From assembly GCA_035698665.1 (NCBI GenBank), contig DASSBN010000082.1:1-49238 (forward strand): a stretch of 49,238 nt of DNA, read 5' to 3'. Origin of the DNA: DATEOR01 sp035698665. GTDB lineage: Bacteria; Actinomycetota; Thermoleophilia; Gaiellales; Gaiellaceae. The translations under genes were made by a program, and so were the position numbers. Of the stretch, positions 8,025-15,028 are shown piece by piece. The stretch's first letter is position 1. The number at the start of each line of letters is the position of its first letter. The notes under the pieces were generated by a model. It was not told the DNA's origin. It saw only the letters and a list, made by a program, of their open reading frames with translations, and searched no databases.

Positions 8025-8049
8025 CGCCCTCCCCTCCAGTGACATCTCG

Positions 8050-8073
8050 ACGGGGGCCCGAGCGGGCCCCCGT
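8050..8073 (+). terminator. Terminator after the HU gene
   Basis: A perfect 10-bp stem (ACGGGGGCCC / GGGCCCCCGT) with the loop GAGC, followed by a weak T-containing tail (CCTCGTT), 26 bp after the HU stop. Confidence 0.75.
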
Positions 8074-8096
8074 CCTCGTTCCGGCCGGTCGCTATG

Positions 8097-8110
8097 CGAA
8101 CATATGTTCG
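8097..8110 (+). promoter_or_regulatory. LexA (SOS) box before the exonuclease fusion gene
   Basis: CGAACATATGTTCG is a perfect 14-bp palindrome matching the Gram-positive/actinobacterial LexA consensus CGAAC-N4-GTTCG. It ends two bases before the ATG at 8112, so bound LexA would cover the start-proximal DNA. Flanking bases extend the symmetry to 20 bp with a single mismatched pair. Confidence 0.85.
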
Positions 8111-8111
8111 T

Positions 8112-9812
8112 ATGGAGGCACAGCTCACCTTCGACGCCGCAGACCGGCTGGTCGACCTCGTCGAGGAGCGGCGCGGGCCGGTCGCCGCAGAGGAGGCGGC
8201 GCGGACCCTCTTCGCGCTCGCCTCCACGCCGACGCTTCTCGCGCGAAGCCTTCTCGACGACGTCGTCTCCGGCGACGCGCGGCTCGCGTGGCGGGGAACG
8301 GCCGTCGCGCTCGCGAACGACCCGGCGGATCAACTGCCCATCGAGGCCGCGAGCTACGTCGTCGTCGATCTCGAGACGACGGGGCTTCGGCCGGGCCGCG
8401 CGGCGATCTGCGAGATCGGCGCCGTTCGCATCGACGGGCTCGCGCACGTGGGCACGTTTCAGACGCTGGTCGACCCCGGAATCCCCCTCCCGCCCGTCGT
8501 CACGTCGCTCACCGGGATCGAAGATCGGGATCTCGCGGGCGCTCCCACTCCGGTTCAGGCCGTCGAGCGGTTTCTTTCCTTTGCCTCCGGCGCTGTCCTC
8601 GTCGCGCACAACGCGCGCTTCGACATCGGCTTCCTCGACAGGGAGGTCGAGCTCGTCGAGGGCCGAAGGCTCGCCAATCCCGTTATAGACACGGTCGGCC
8701 TCGCCCGCCGCCTCCTCGCGGGCCGAGTCGCGCGCGCGAGCCTCAGCTCGCTCTCGCACTTCTTCGGGACGTCGACGCGCCCGTGCCACCGTGCGCTCCC
8801 CGACGCGGAGGCGACAGCGGAGATCCTCCTGCGCCTGATCGGCCTCGCCCAGGAACGGGGCGCCCGCACCGTGGCCGACCTCGGCCGCCTGGCGGCGCCG
8901 CGAACGAGGCACGTGTACGACAAGCGCTCGCTTGCATTCGGAGCGCCCTCGTCGCCGGGCGTCTATCTCTTCGTCGGGAAGGGCGACCAGATTCTCTACG
9001 TCGGTCGGGCCCGCAACCTCCGGGAGCGCCTGCGCTCCTACTTTCGCGGCGAGCGGCAGCGGCCTGCGGTCGAGGCTGCGCTCGCCGCGGTGGAGCGCAT
9101 CGAGTGGCGTGTCCTCGGCTCCGAGCTTGAAGCGGCGCTCGACGAGCTGCGGCTCATCCGCGAGGAGAGGCCGCCCGCCAACGCGCGCTCGTCCCGTCCC
9201 GACCGCTACCTCTACCTCGCCCGGCGGGGAGAGCGCATCGTGGCCACCGCGACGCCGACGCCGCTCGGGCCGATCCGGAGCCGCAGGCGAGCAGAGCTCG
9301 CCGCCCGAGCGCTGCAGGGGGCGAGCGAGAGCGAGCTCGCCCTGCTCCCATCGGGCGGCCCCCTGCCGCGGCTCCGCACGAAGCTCCGCGACCTCGCCGA
9401 GTGCCTGCGCTACGAGGATGCCGCGCGCCTCCGCGACCGCATCGCCGCGCTCGAGCAGGTCGTGCGAGACCTGGCCGAGCTGGAACGGCTTCGCGCCGCC
9501 CGTCTCTGCCTCGTCGCTCCGGCCGTGGAGCCGGGTCTGCGGCGGGCCGTCTTCGTGAGCGGCGGGCGGGTTGCCGCGGTCCGGACGCTGCCGCCGGGGC
9601 CCGCCGCGCGCATCGAGATCGAGGCCGGCCTGGCGGAAGCACGCGCCGCCGACGCGTCGGTCGCGCCCGAGGATGCGGACGAGCTGCTCCTCGTGGCCTC
9701 GTTCCTCCGCCGGCCTCCGCCGGAGCTCGAGGTCGTGCGCTTGGAGGAGCTCGAAGGCGGGTATCTCCCGGCCCATGACGGAGCAGCCGCTCTCGCCGGA
9801 GACTCCCGATGA
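8112..9812 (+). CDS. DnaQ-like exonuclease / GIY-YIG (UvrC-like) fusion
   Basis: A 566-residue DNA-repair fusion. Residues 80-240 are a DEDDh 3'-5' exonuclease with D86 and E88 (VVDLETTGL), D171 (HNARFD) and the H226/D231 pair (CHRALPD). Residues 280-355 are a GIY-YIG nuclease (PGVYLF ... ILYVGRARNLRERLRSYF) as in UvrC and Cho. Around 410-445 is a UVR-like helical motif (LRYEDAARLRDRIAALEQVV). The architecture matches mycobacterial DEDD-exonuclease/UvrC-N proteins. There is no RNase H-like second UvrC nuclease domain. An ATG at 8094 is in frame but the LexA box would then be coding; ATG 8112 is preferred. Damage-inducible expression is inferred from the box. Confidence 0.9.
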   Translation: MEAQLTFDAADRLVDLVEERRGPVAAEEAARTLFALASTPTLLARSLLDDVVSGDARLAWRGTAVALANDPADQLPIEAASYVVVDLETTGLRPGRAAICEIGAVRIDGLAHVGTFQTLVDPGIPLPPVVTSLTGIEDRDLAGAPTPVQAVERFLSFASGAVLVAHNARFDIGFLDREVELVEGRRLANPVIDTVGLARRLLAGRVARASLSSLSHFFGTSTRPCHRALPDAEATAEILLRLIGLAQERGARTVADLGRLAAPRTRHVYDKRSLAFGAPSSPGVYLFVGKGDQILYVGRARNLRERLRSYFRGERQRPAVEAALAAVERIEWRVLGSELEAALDELRLIREERPPANARSSRPDRYLYLARRGERIVATATPTPLGPIRSRRRAELAARALQGASESELALLPSGGPLPRLRTKLRDLAECLRYEDAARLRDRIAALEQVVRDLAELERLRAARLCLVAPAVEPGLRRAVFVSGGRVAAVRTLPPGPAARIEIEAGLAEARAADASVAPEDADELLLVASFLRRPPPELEVVRLEELEGGYLPAHDGAAALAGDSR

Positions 9813-9960
9813 GGATCTACCCCAGGATCCGGGGATCCCCGGAGGTCCACCCGCACCCGACGAAGACGAAGAAGGGTCGCTCGAGCGGCCGCGGTCGCCC
9901 GAGGACCCGCCCGGAATCGACGCGCCCGGGTCTCCGCACGTGGCGCCCCCGCAGCACTAG
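9775..9960 (+). CDS. Small acidic Pro-rich ORF
   Basis: A 61-codon frame starting 38 bp inside the end of the exonuclease gene. The predicted product is about one quarter proline and one quarter Asp/Glu (for example SPETPDEDLPQDPG), with no hydrophobic core, so it would be disordered. I recognise no family. It ends 31 bp before the pyrF -10 element. Composition could reflect a real short tail protein or chance reading of GC-rich DNA. Confidence 0.35.
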   Translation: MTEQPLSPETPDEDLPQDPGIPGGPPAPDEDEEGSLERPRSPEDPPGIDAPGSPHVAPPQH

Positions 9961-9991
9961 TCCGTCGGGCTGCGACAGCGGAAAACGCTTG

Positions 9992-9997
9992 TAAGCT
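9992..9997 (+). promoter_or_regulatory. -10 element of pyrF (TAAGCT)
   Basis: TAAGCT followed by 6 nt and the pyrF ATG; a weak -35 (CTGCGA) lies 16 bp upstream. Leaderless mRNA expected. Confidence 0.55.
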
Positions 9998-10003
9998 CAG
10001 TCC

Positions 10004-10933
10004 ATGGCCCAGAACCTCGAGGCCGGGGTCGATACGGTGGCTTCGACGTTCGCCGATCGCCTGGCGGATGCGGTCGACGCGAAGCGCAGTCAGCTCCTCG
10101 TGGGCCTCGACCCGCGACCCGAGCTCCTCCCGGTCGAGCTTCGCGGCGAGACCTACCTGAGCCGGGGCGCAGCGGCCGACGCCTGCGCGCGGTTCTGCCG
10201 CGGACTGATCGACGCGGTCGCACCGTATGTCGTCGGTGTGAAGCTGCAGCTCGCATTCTTCGAGGCTCTCGGCTCCGACGGACTTCGTGCCTACGAGGAG
10301 GTGCGTGACTATGCGCGCGCGGCCACGCTGCTCGTGGTCGCCGACGCGAAGCGCGGTGACATCGGCTCGACGGCCCGCGCGTACGCGGACGCCTACCTCG
10401 AAGCGGGCGACGACCAGCGGCTGCCCGTCGACGCCCTGACGGTGAACCCCTATCTCGGGAGCGACTCCGTGGAGCCCTTCCTCGCTTCGTGCCGCCGATC
10501 CGGCGCGGGCCTCTTCTGCCTCGTCAAGACGTCGAACGCGGGGAGCGCCGACATCCAAGATCTCGCTCTCTCCGACGGCCGGCGCGTGTGGCACCAGGTC
10601 GCGGAGCTGGTGAACGAGTGGGGCGCCGGTCTTGTCGGCGAGCGCGGCCTTTCGAGCGTGGGGGCGGTCGTCGGCGCGACGTATCCGCGCGCGGTCGCCG
10701 AGGCGCGCCGTCTGATGCCGCAGGCCGTCCTGCTCCTGCCGGGGATCGGCGCGCAGGGTGCAACTCCCGCCGATGTGGCGCGCGCGTTCACGAGCGGGCC
10801 GGCGAGCGCGCTCGTGCCCGTTTCGCGGGCCGTCATCTACGCCTTTCGCGTCGACGGCGCCGACTGGCGCAAGGCCGCGGCCGCCGAGGCGGCACGGCTG
10901 CGAAGCGAGGTCTGGGCTGCGTCCGGATGGTGA
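10004..10933 (+). CDS. pyrF: Orotidine 5'-phosphate decarboxylase, type 2
   Basis: PyrF decarboxylates OMP to UMP. The catalytic motif DAKRGDIGSTARAYADAYL, with the Asp-x-Lys-...-Asp charge network, and the long 309-residue length mark the type 2 subfamily of mycobacteria, other actinobacteria and myxobacteria. Other conserved parts are LLVGLDPRPELLP at the start and LLLPGIGAQGATPADV near the phosphate site. ATG is placed by the -10 element 6 nt upstream. The end overlaps the LysM gene. Confidence 0.95.
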   Translation: MAQNLEAGVDTVASTFADRLADAVDAKRSQLLVGLDPRPELLPVELRGETYLSRGAAADACARFCRGLIDAVAPYVVGVKLQLAFFEALGSDGLRAYEEVRDYARAATLLVVADAKRGDIGSTARAYADAYLEAGDDQRLPVDALTVNPYLGSDSVEPFLASCRRSGAGLFCLVKTSNAGSADIQDLALSDGRRVWHQVAELVNEWGAGLVGERGLSSVGAVVGATYPRAVAEARRLMPQAVLLLPGIGAQGATPADVARAFTSGPASALVPVSRAVIYAFRVDGADWRKAAAAEAARLRSEVWAASGW

Positions 10934-11271
10934 GCGACCCGAGGTATCGGACCTGGGTGTATCGCATCGCCGCTCCGGCGGCGTTCTTTCTGGCCGCCAC
11001 GATTCTCGTCGTCCTGATCGAGAGAGGTTTGGACAGCGGCTCGACCGTGACCACCACGTCCGCGGTGCCGACCGTAACGGCGCCCGAGACCACACCGACC
11101 ACCGGGACCACGACCGGAAAGCAAAAGAAGCAGATCTACCGGGTCAAGGCGGGAGACACGCTCGAGTCGATCGCGGCCAAGTTCGACTCCACGGTCGACG
11201 ACCTTCTGGCGCTGAACCCCGGGATCGACCCGCTCGCCCTCAGCCCCGGTCAGAAGATCCGCGTCGCCTGA
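10927..11271 (+). CDS. Membrane-anchored LysM protein
   Basis: A 114-residue protein with an N-terminal transmembrane anchor (AAPAAFFLAATILVVLIE), a Thr/Ser/Pro-rich linker of about 35 residues, and one C-terminal LysM domain (YRVKAGDTLESIAAKF ... LSPGQKIRVA). LysM binds N-acetylglucosamine polymers, so the protein probably sits on the outer membrane face touching peptidoglycan. ATG 10927 or GTG 10930 could start it; both overlap the pyrF stop. The Thr-rich linker is a candidate for O-glycosylation. Confidence 0.88.
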   Translation: MVSDPRYRTWVYRIAAPAAFFLAATILVVLIERGLDSGSTVTTTSAVPTVTAPETTPTTGTTTGKQKKQIYRVKAGDTLESIAAKFDSTVDDLLALNPGIDPLALSPGQKIRVA

Positions 11272-11563
11272 CCGCCTTCGCCGTGTGCACGGCGGCGAGG
11301 GCAAGCGTCATCAGCGGATTGCCGACCGAGCGCATCCGCACCGCGCCGGCGACGTATTCGCTCTCCTTGCGGGGAAGGACGAGGCTGCGCGGCTCGGTCC
11401 CCAGGGAGAGGACGCGCGCCTGGCTCTCACGATCCATTCCCGGCCAGAGGAAGAGCCGGGTCGGCCGCAACTCGAAGCCTCCGAGCTCGCCGAGCTGAAC
11501 CTCGATACCACGCTCACGGCCCCGCACACGGGCGGGTGTGCTGCGTCGTTCGATCAGACCCAT
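11240..11563 (-). CDS. Hypothetical small protein, convergent with the LysM gene
   Basis: A 107-codon minus-strand frame filling the gap before the carboxypeptidase gene. It starts ATG 11563 (MGLIERRSTPARVRGRERG) and continues with FELRPTRLFLWPGMDRES and a C-terminal helix VGNPLMTLALAAVHTAKAVRR. About 80 percent of third codon positions are G or C, close to genuine genes here and unlike a random frame. No family is recognised. The last 32 bp overlap the LysM gene tail to tail. The AT-rich patch at 11571-11580 could drive it divergently from the carboxypeptidase. Confidence 0.5.
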   Translation of the reverse strand: MGLIERRSTPARVRGRERGIEVQLGELGGFELRPTRLFLWPGMDRESQARVLSLGTEPRSLVLPRKESEYVAGAVRMRSVGNPLMTLALAAVHTAKAVRRRGSSDRG

Positions 11564-11576
11564 CGCGTGCTGAATT

Positions 11577-11582
11577 TATACG
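11577..11582 (+). promoter_or_regulatory. -10 element of the carboxypeptidase gene (TATACG)
   Basis: The only AT-rich patch in this stretch (GAATTTATACG); TATACG ends 9 nt before the GTG at 11592, so the leader is very short or absent. Confidence 0.45.
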
Positions 11583-11591
11583 CTGACGTCC

Positions 11592-12737
11592 GTGCTCCGG
11601 CGCCTCCTCTGCATCGCCGGGCTGCTCCTCCTCCTCGTCGCAGCCCCGTCGGCCCTCGCCGCCACGCCTCCGCCGAGCGTGGACGCATCGGCGGCGCTCC
11701 TGGTCGACGGCTCGACGGGCGAGACGCTCTACTCGCTCAACCCGGACAAGCGCGTTCCGATGGCGAGCCTCACGAAGCTGATGACGGCGCTCCTCACGAT
11801 CGAGAACACGAAGAAGAACGACGTCGTGCGCGTCCAGGGGCCGGCTCCCGCAATCGGAGAGTCGACGATCAACCTCCAGGCGGGAGAGAAGCTGAAGGTG
11901 GGCGACCTCCTCGCGGCCGCCCTCATCCAAAGCGCGAACGACGCCGCCTACGCGCTGGCAACCGACGTCGGCGGCACCGTGCCGAAGTTCGTCCGGATGA
12001 TGAACGAGCGCGCAGCGGAGCTCGGCCTCGACCACACGCACTACGTCGTCCCCGACGGTCTCGACACTCCAGGGCACTACTCGTCCGCACGGGACACGTA
12101 CACCCTCGCGCGCGAGGACATGAAGTACGCGCTCTTCCGCCACATCGTGGCGCGCACCGGGGGAGAGATCGCAGGCGGGCGGACGCTCTATGCCTGGAAC
12201 GACCTCCTGAAGACGTATCCCGGCGCAATCGGGATCAAGACCGGGCACACGGATCTCGCCGGCTGGAGCGAGATCGCTGCCGCGGAGCGGGACGGAGTGA
12301 CGATGTATGCGGTCATCCTCGGCGGCCCATCCCGGAACAAGCGAAACCGCGATCTCGCCGCCCTTCTCGACTGGGGCTTCAGCCACTACGGTCGCGTGCC
12401 GGTGATCGCGAAGAGCAAGCCGTACGCCGAGGTCGGTGTTCCCTTCTCCGACGACCAGGTGGCGCTCGTGGCCGAGAACCGGGCGCGGGTGACCGTTCCG
12501 CTCGACCACACGCTGGTGGAGAAGGTCGTCGCCCCGGACATGCTGAAGCTTCCCGTCGTGCAGGGCGATCCGATCGGAGAGATCGTCGTGTACGACGGCG
12601 GCGAGGTCGTGGCACGCCGGCCCCTCGTCTCGACGGCGACGATCAGCGAGCCGACCTTGCCCGAGCGCGTGCGCTGGTACGCTGGCCGGGCGCTCGACGA
12701 AGCCCGTGACATGCTCTCGAGCCTCTCGCCCTTCTGA
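11592..12737 (+). CDS. D-alanyl-D-alanine carboxypeptidase (S11, PBP5-like)
   Basis: A secreted penicillin-binding carboxypeptidase that removes the terminal D-Ala of peptidoglycan stems. It has a signal peptide (residues 1-23, hydrophobic LLCIAGLLLLLVAAPSALA), then the three active-site motifs: S59-L-T-K62, S114-A-N116 and K216-T-G218. The C-terminal third is the beta-rich PBP5 domain (VPVIAKSKPYAEVGVPF ... GEIVVYDGGEVV) ending in an amphipathic helix WYAGRALDEARDML that can lie on the membrane. Length 381 is typical. Its stop overlaps the next ATG by one base. Confidence 0.95.
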   Translation: MLRRLLCIAGLLLLLVAAPSALAATPPPSVDASAALLVDGSTGETLYSLNPDKRVPMASLTKLMTALLTIENTKKNDVVRVQGPAPAIGESTINLQAGEKLKVGDLLAAALIQSANDAAYALATDVGGTVPKFVRMMNERAAELGLDHTHYVVPDGLDTPGHYSSARDTYTLAREDMKYALFRHIVARTGGEIAGGRTLYAWNDLLKTYPGAIGIKTGHTDLAGWSEIAAAERDGVTMYAVILGGPSRNKRNRDLAALLDWGFSHYGRVPVIAKSKPYAEVGVPFSDDQVALVAENRARVTVPLDHTLVEKVVAPDMLKLPVVQGDPIGEIVVYDGGEVVARRPLVSTATISEPTLPERVRWYAGRALDEARDMLSSLSPF

Positions 12738-13699
12738 TGATTGTCACGGTCACCCTCAATGCCGCGATAGACCGGACGCTGTCCGTGCCGAACTTCCAGC
12801 TCGGCCAGCGCCATCGTGCGAGCCAGGGATCGACGACCGCCGGGGGCAAGGGAATCAACATCGCGCGGGCCGCACGGCGCCTCGGCGTTCCCGTGGTCAG
12901 CACCGGCCTCGCGGGCGGCCGCAACGGCACGTTGCTCGTCGAGGAGCTGACGAACGAGGGCATCCTCAACGACTTCGTGCGAATCCGCGGCGAGTCGCGC
13001 ACGTCCACGGCCGTCCTCGACCCCACCTCGAACGTCTACACGGAGATCAACGAGTGGGGGCCCGAGGTGACCGAGGACGAGCTCGACGTCCTGCGCGAGA
13101 AGCTCGCGTATCTCTCCCAGGGCGCGGCGTACGTCGTCTTCGCAGGGTCGCTCCCGCGCGACGTCGACCCGGGCCTGTACGCCGAGCTGATCCGGGAAGG
13201 CAATCGGCGCGGTCTCGCAACCGTCCTCGACTCCGAGGGCGAGGCCTTGCGGCTGGGGATCGAGGCCGAGCCGTACCTCGTCGCGCCGAACCTGCGCGAG
13301 GCCGAGTCTCTGGTCGGCCACGAGTTCGTCGACGAGGAAGACCTCTCCACCGGGCTCGACGAGATCGCCGAGCTCGGCGCGCGCAACGTCGTCATCACGC
13401 TCGACGCCGGTTGCTATGCGCTCTTCCGCGAGGAACGCGCCGACGACATCCGCCTGCGCGCGCGGGCGCCGCGACTCGAGGCAGTCTCGACCGTCGGGGC
13501 GGGCGACACGTTGCTCGCCGCCTTCATCGCGGCGCGCATGAACGACCGTTCCTACGACGACGCGGTGCGCAGCGCGGTCGCGGCGAGTGCAGCTTCGGTG
13601 CTCGAGGCGGGGCCCGGACGGTTCGACACGCGCGAGGCGCAGCGGCTCGCCGCGCACGTCACACTCGACCGTCTGGAGCCGGTTCGCCAGGACGCCTGA
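12737..13699 (+). CDS. PfkB-family sugar kinase (1-phosphofructokinase-like)
   Basis: A 320-residue ribokinase-superfamily kinase of the FruK/LacC/PfkB branch. The branch opening MIVTVTLNAAIDRTL, the GGKGINIARAARRLG sugar-binding loop and the C-terminal anion hole with catalytic Asp (VSTVGAGDTLLAAFIA) are all present. A sugar phosphate such as fructose 1-phosphate, fructose 6-phosphate or tagatose 6-phosphate is the likely substrate; sequence does not decide. No PTS gene is nearby, which makes a PTS-linked FruK role less likely. ATG overlaps the carboxypeptidase stop by one base. Confidence 0.88.
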   Translation: MIVTVTLNAAIDRTLSVPNFQLGQRHRASQGSTTAGGKGINIARAARRLGVPVVSTGLAGGRNGTLLVEELTNEGILNDFVRIRGESRTSTAVLDPTSNVYTEINEWGPEVTEDELDVLREKLAYLSQGAAYVVFAGSLPRDVDPGLYAELIREGNRRGLATVLDSEGEALRLGIEAEPYLVAPNLREAESLVGHEFVDEEDLSTGLDEIAELGARNVVITLDAGCYALFREERADDIRLRARAPRLEAVSTVGAGDTLLAAFIAARMNDRSYDDAVRSAVAASAASVLEAGPGRFDTREAQRLAAHVTLDRLEPVRQDA

Positions 13700-13728
13700 G
13701 CGGCGGCCGGCCGTCCGAAGACGGTTGG

Positions 13729-13734
13729 TAGGAT
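13729..13734 (+). promoter_or_regulatory. -10 element of guaB3 (TAGGAT)
   Basis: TAGGAT, 6 nt, ATG 13741. A textbook leaderless arrangement. Confidence 0.6.
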
Positions 13735-13740
13735 CATTTG

Positions 13741-14898
13741 ATGGACGTCGAGATCGGGCTCGGAAAGAAGGCGCGGCAGGCCTACGGCTTCGACGACATC
13801 GCCATCGTCCCGAGTCGCCGCACGCGCGATCCCGACGATGTCGACATCGGCTGGAAGCTCGGCGGCCACCTCCTCGAACTGCCTCTGCTCGCCTCGGCGA
13901 TGGACGGCGTCGTCTCGCCGGGGACGGCGATCGCGCTCGGCCGGATGGGTGGGCTCGGGGTGCTCAACCTCGAGGGCATCTTCACGCGCTACTCCGACGC
14001 CGAGAAGCAACTCGAGAAGATCGCATCCTTCTCACCGGCGGAGGCGACGAGCGGCATGCAGGAGATCTACGCGAGGCCCGTCGAGCCCAAGTTGATTGCG
14101 CGCCGAATCGAGGAGATCAAGGCAGCAGGCGTCCTCGCGGCCGGATCGCTGACGCCGCAGCGCGTCCGTGAGCACTACGAGCTTGCGTTGGAGGCCGGCC
14201 TCGACGTGCTCGTCATCCAGGGCACCGTCGTATCGGCCGAGCACGTGTCCACGAACGGCTCGGCGCTGAATCTCAAGGAGTTCATCTCCCAGCTCCCGAT
14301 TCCGGTGATCGTCGGTGGCTGCGCGAGCTACCACACGGCGCTTCACCTCATGCGCACCGGCGCGGAGGGAGTGCTCGTCGGCGTGGGGCCGGGGGCGGCG
14401 TGCACGACGCGCGGCGTTCTCGGAGTCGGTGTCCCTCAGGCGACCGCGATCTCGGACGCGGCAGCTGCGCGCGCCGAGCATCTGCTTGCGACCGGCAAGT
14501 ACGTGAACGTGATCGCCGACGGAGGGATGCGAACCGGCGGGGACATCGCGAAGGCGATCGCCTGCGGCGCGGACGCGGTGATGATCGGCTCGCCGTTGGC
14601 CCGCGCGCAGGAGGCGCCGGGCCGTGGCTTTCACTGGGGGATGGCCACGTTCCACCCGACTCTCCCGCGCGGCGCGCGGGTCGAGGTCAAGCAGGTCGCG
14701 ACGCTCGAGGAGATCGTCGTCGGCCCCGCGCGCGAGAACGACGGGACGCTGAATCTCATGGGCGCGCTGCGCACATCGATGGCCACGTGCGGGTACGAGA
14801 ACATCCACGACTTCCAGCGCGCGGAGATCATGTTGGCGCCGTCGATCAAGACGGAGGGCAAGGCGCTCCAACAGGCACAGCGGATCGGGATGGGATGA
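13741..14898 (+). CDS. guaB3: GuaB3-family IMP dehydrogenase-related protein
   Basis: A 385-residue TIM-barrel member of the IMPDH/GMPR superfamily without CBS domains. The phosphate and catalytic loop GVGPGAACTTRGVLGVGVPQ holds the active-site Cys, and IADGGMRTGGDIAKAIACGADAVMIG is the family barrel signature. The N-terminus (GFDDIAIVPSRRTRDPDDVDI) is the GuaB3 subgroup form seen in actinobacteria and cyanobacteria next to true GuaB. A separate full-length guaB is expected elsewhere in the genome. Position just before guaA supports a guanine-nucleotide role. IMPDH activity for this subgroup is reported in cyanobacteria; here it is inferred. Confidence 0.9.
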   Translation: MDVEIGLGKKARQAYGFDDIAIVPSRRTRDPDDVDIGWKLGGHLLELPLLASAMDGVVSPGTAIALGRMGGLGVLNLEGIFTRYSDAEKQLEKIASFSPAEATSGMQEIYARPVEPKLIARRIEEIKAAGVLAAGSLTPQRVREHYELALEAGLDVLVIQGTVVSAEHVSTNGSALNLKEFISQLPIPVIVGGCASYHTALHLMRTGAEGVLVGVGPGAACTTRGVLGVGVPQATAISDAAAARAEHLLATGKYVNVIADGGMRTGGDIAKAIACGADAVMIGSPLARAQEAPGRGFHWGMATFHPTLPRGARVEVKQVATLEEIVVGPARENDGTLNLMGALRTSMATCGYENIHDFQRAEIMLAPSIKTEGKALQQAQRIGMG

Positions 14899-14900
14899 CC

Positions 14901-14923
14901 GAGCGGGGCCGAGCTGCCCGCTC
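14901..14923 (+). terminator. Hairpin after guaB3
   Basis: GAGCGGG / CCCGCTC form a perfect 7-bp stem with a 9-nt loop, starting two bases after the guaB3 stop. No T-run follows, so termination is uncertain. Confidence 0.4.
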
Positions 14924-14928
14924 CCGCC

Positions 14929-15014
14929 GGGGCCACCCCGTGCCTCCACCCGCTTTCGAGCGTAATCCCCCCGAGCGCGCGCATGGCGCACCGATCGTCG
15001 TAAGAGCGTCAGGA
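14929..15014 (+). repeat. Dispersed 86-bp element, copy A (before guaA)
   Basis: An ungapped hand alignment to 25268-25353 gives 62 of 86 identical bases, and 43 of the first 53. It opens with GGGGCCACC and contains a CGCT-TTCG-AGCG hairpin, a conserved TAA inside GC-rich DNA, then GAGCGCGCG. Copies are in the same orientation and each starts shortly after the stop of a plus-strand gene and a GC-rich hairpin. Function unknown: structured RNA, REP-like repeat or regulatory leader. Confidence 0.6.
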
Positions 15015-15028
15015 AAGTCGGCGCGCTG

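Noticed and set aside
7479..9776. A 765-codon minus-strand frame opposite pyrE, hup and the exonuclease gene
   Set aside because: It crosses three recognised genes and the HU terminator, and shows no family features.
14929..15014. Purine-type or PRPP riboswitch before guaA
   Set aside because: Conserved cores of known purine-related riboswitches are not seen, and the second copy lies after glmS rather than in a leader.
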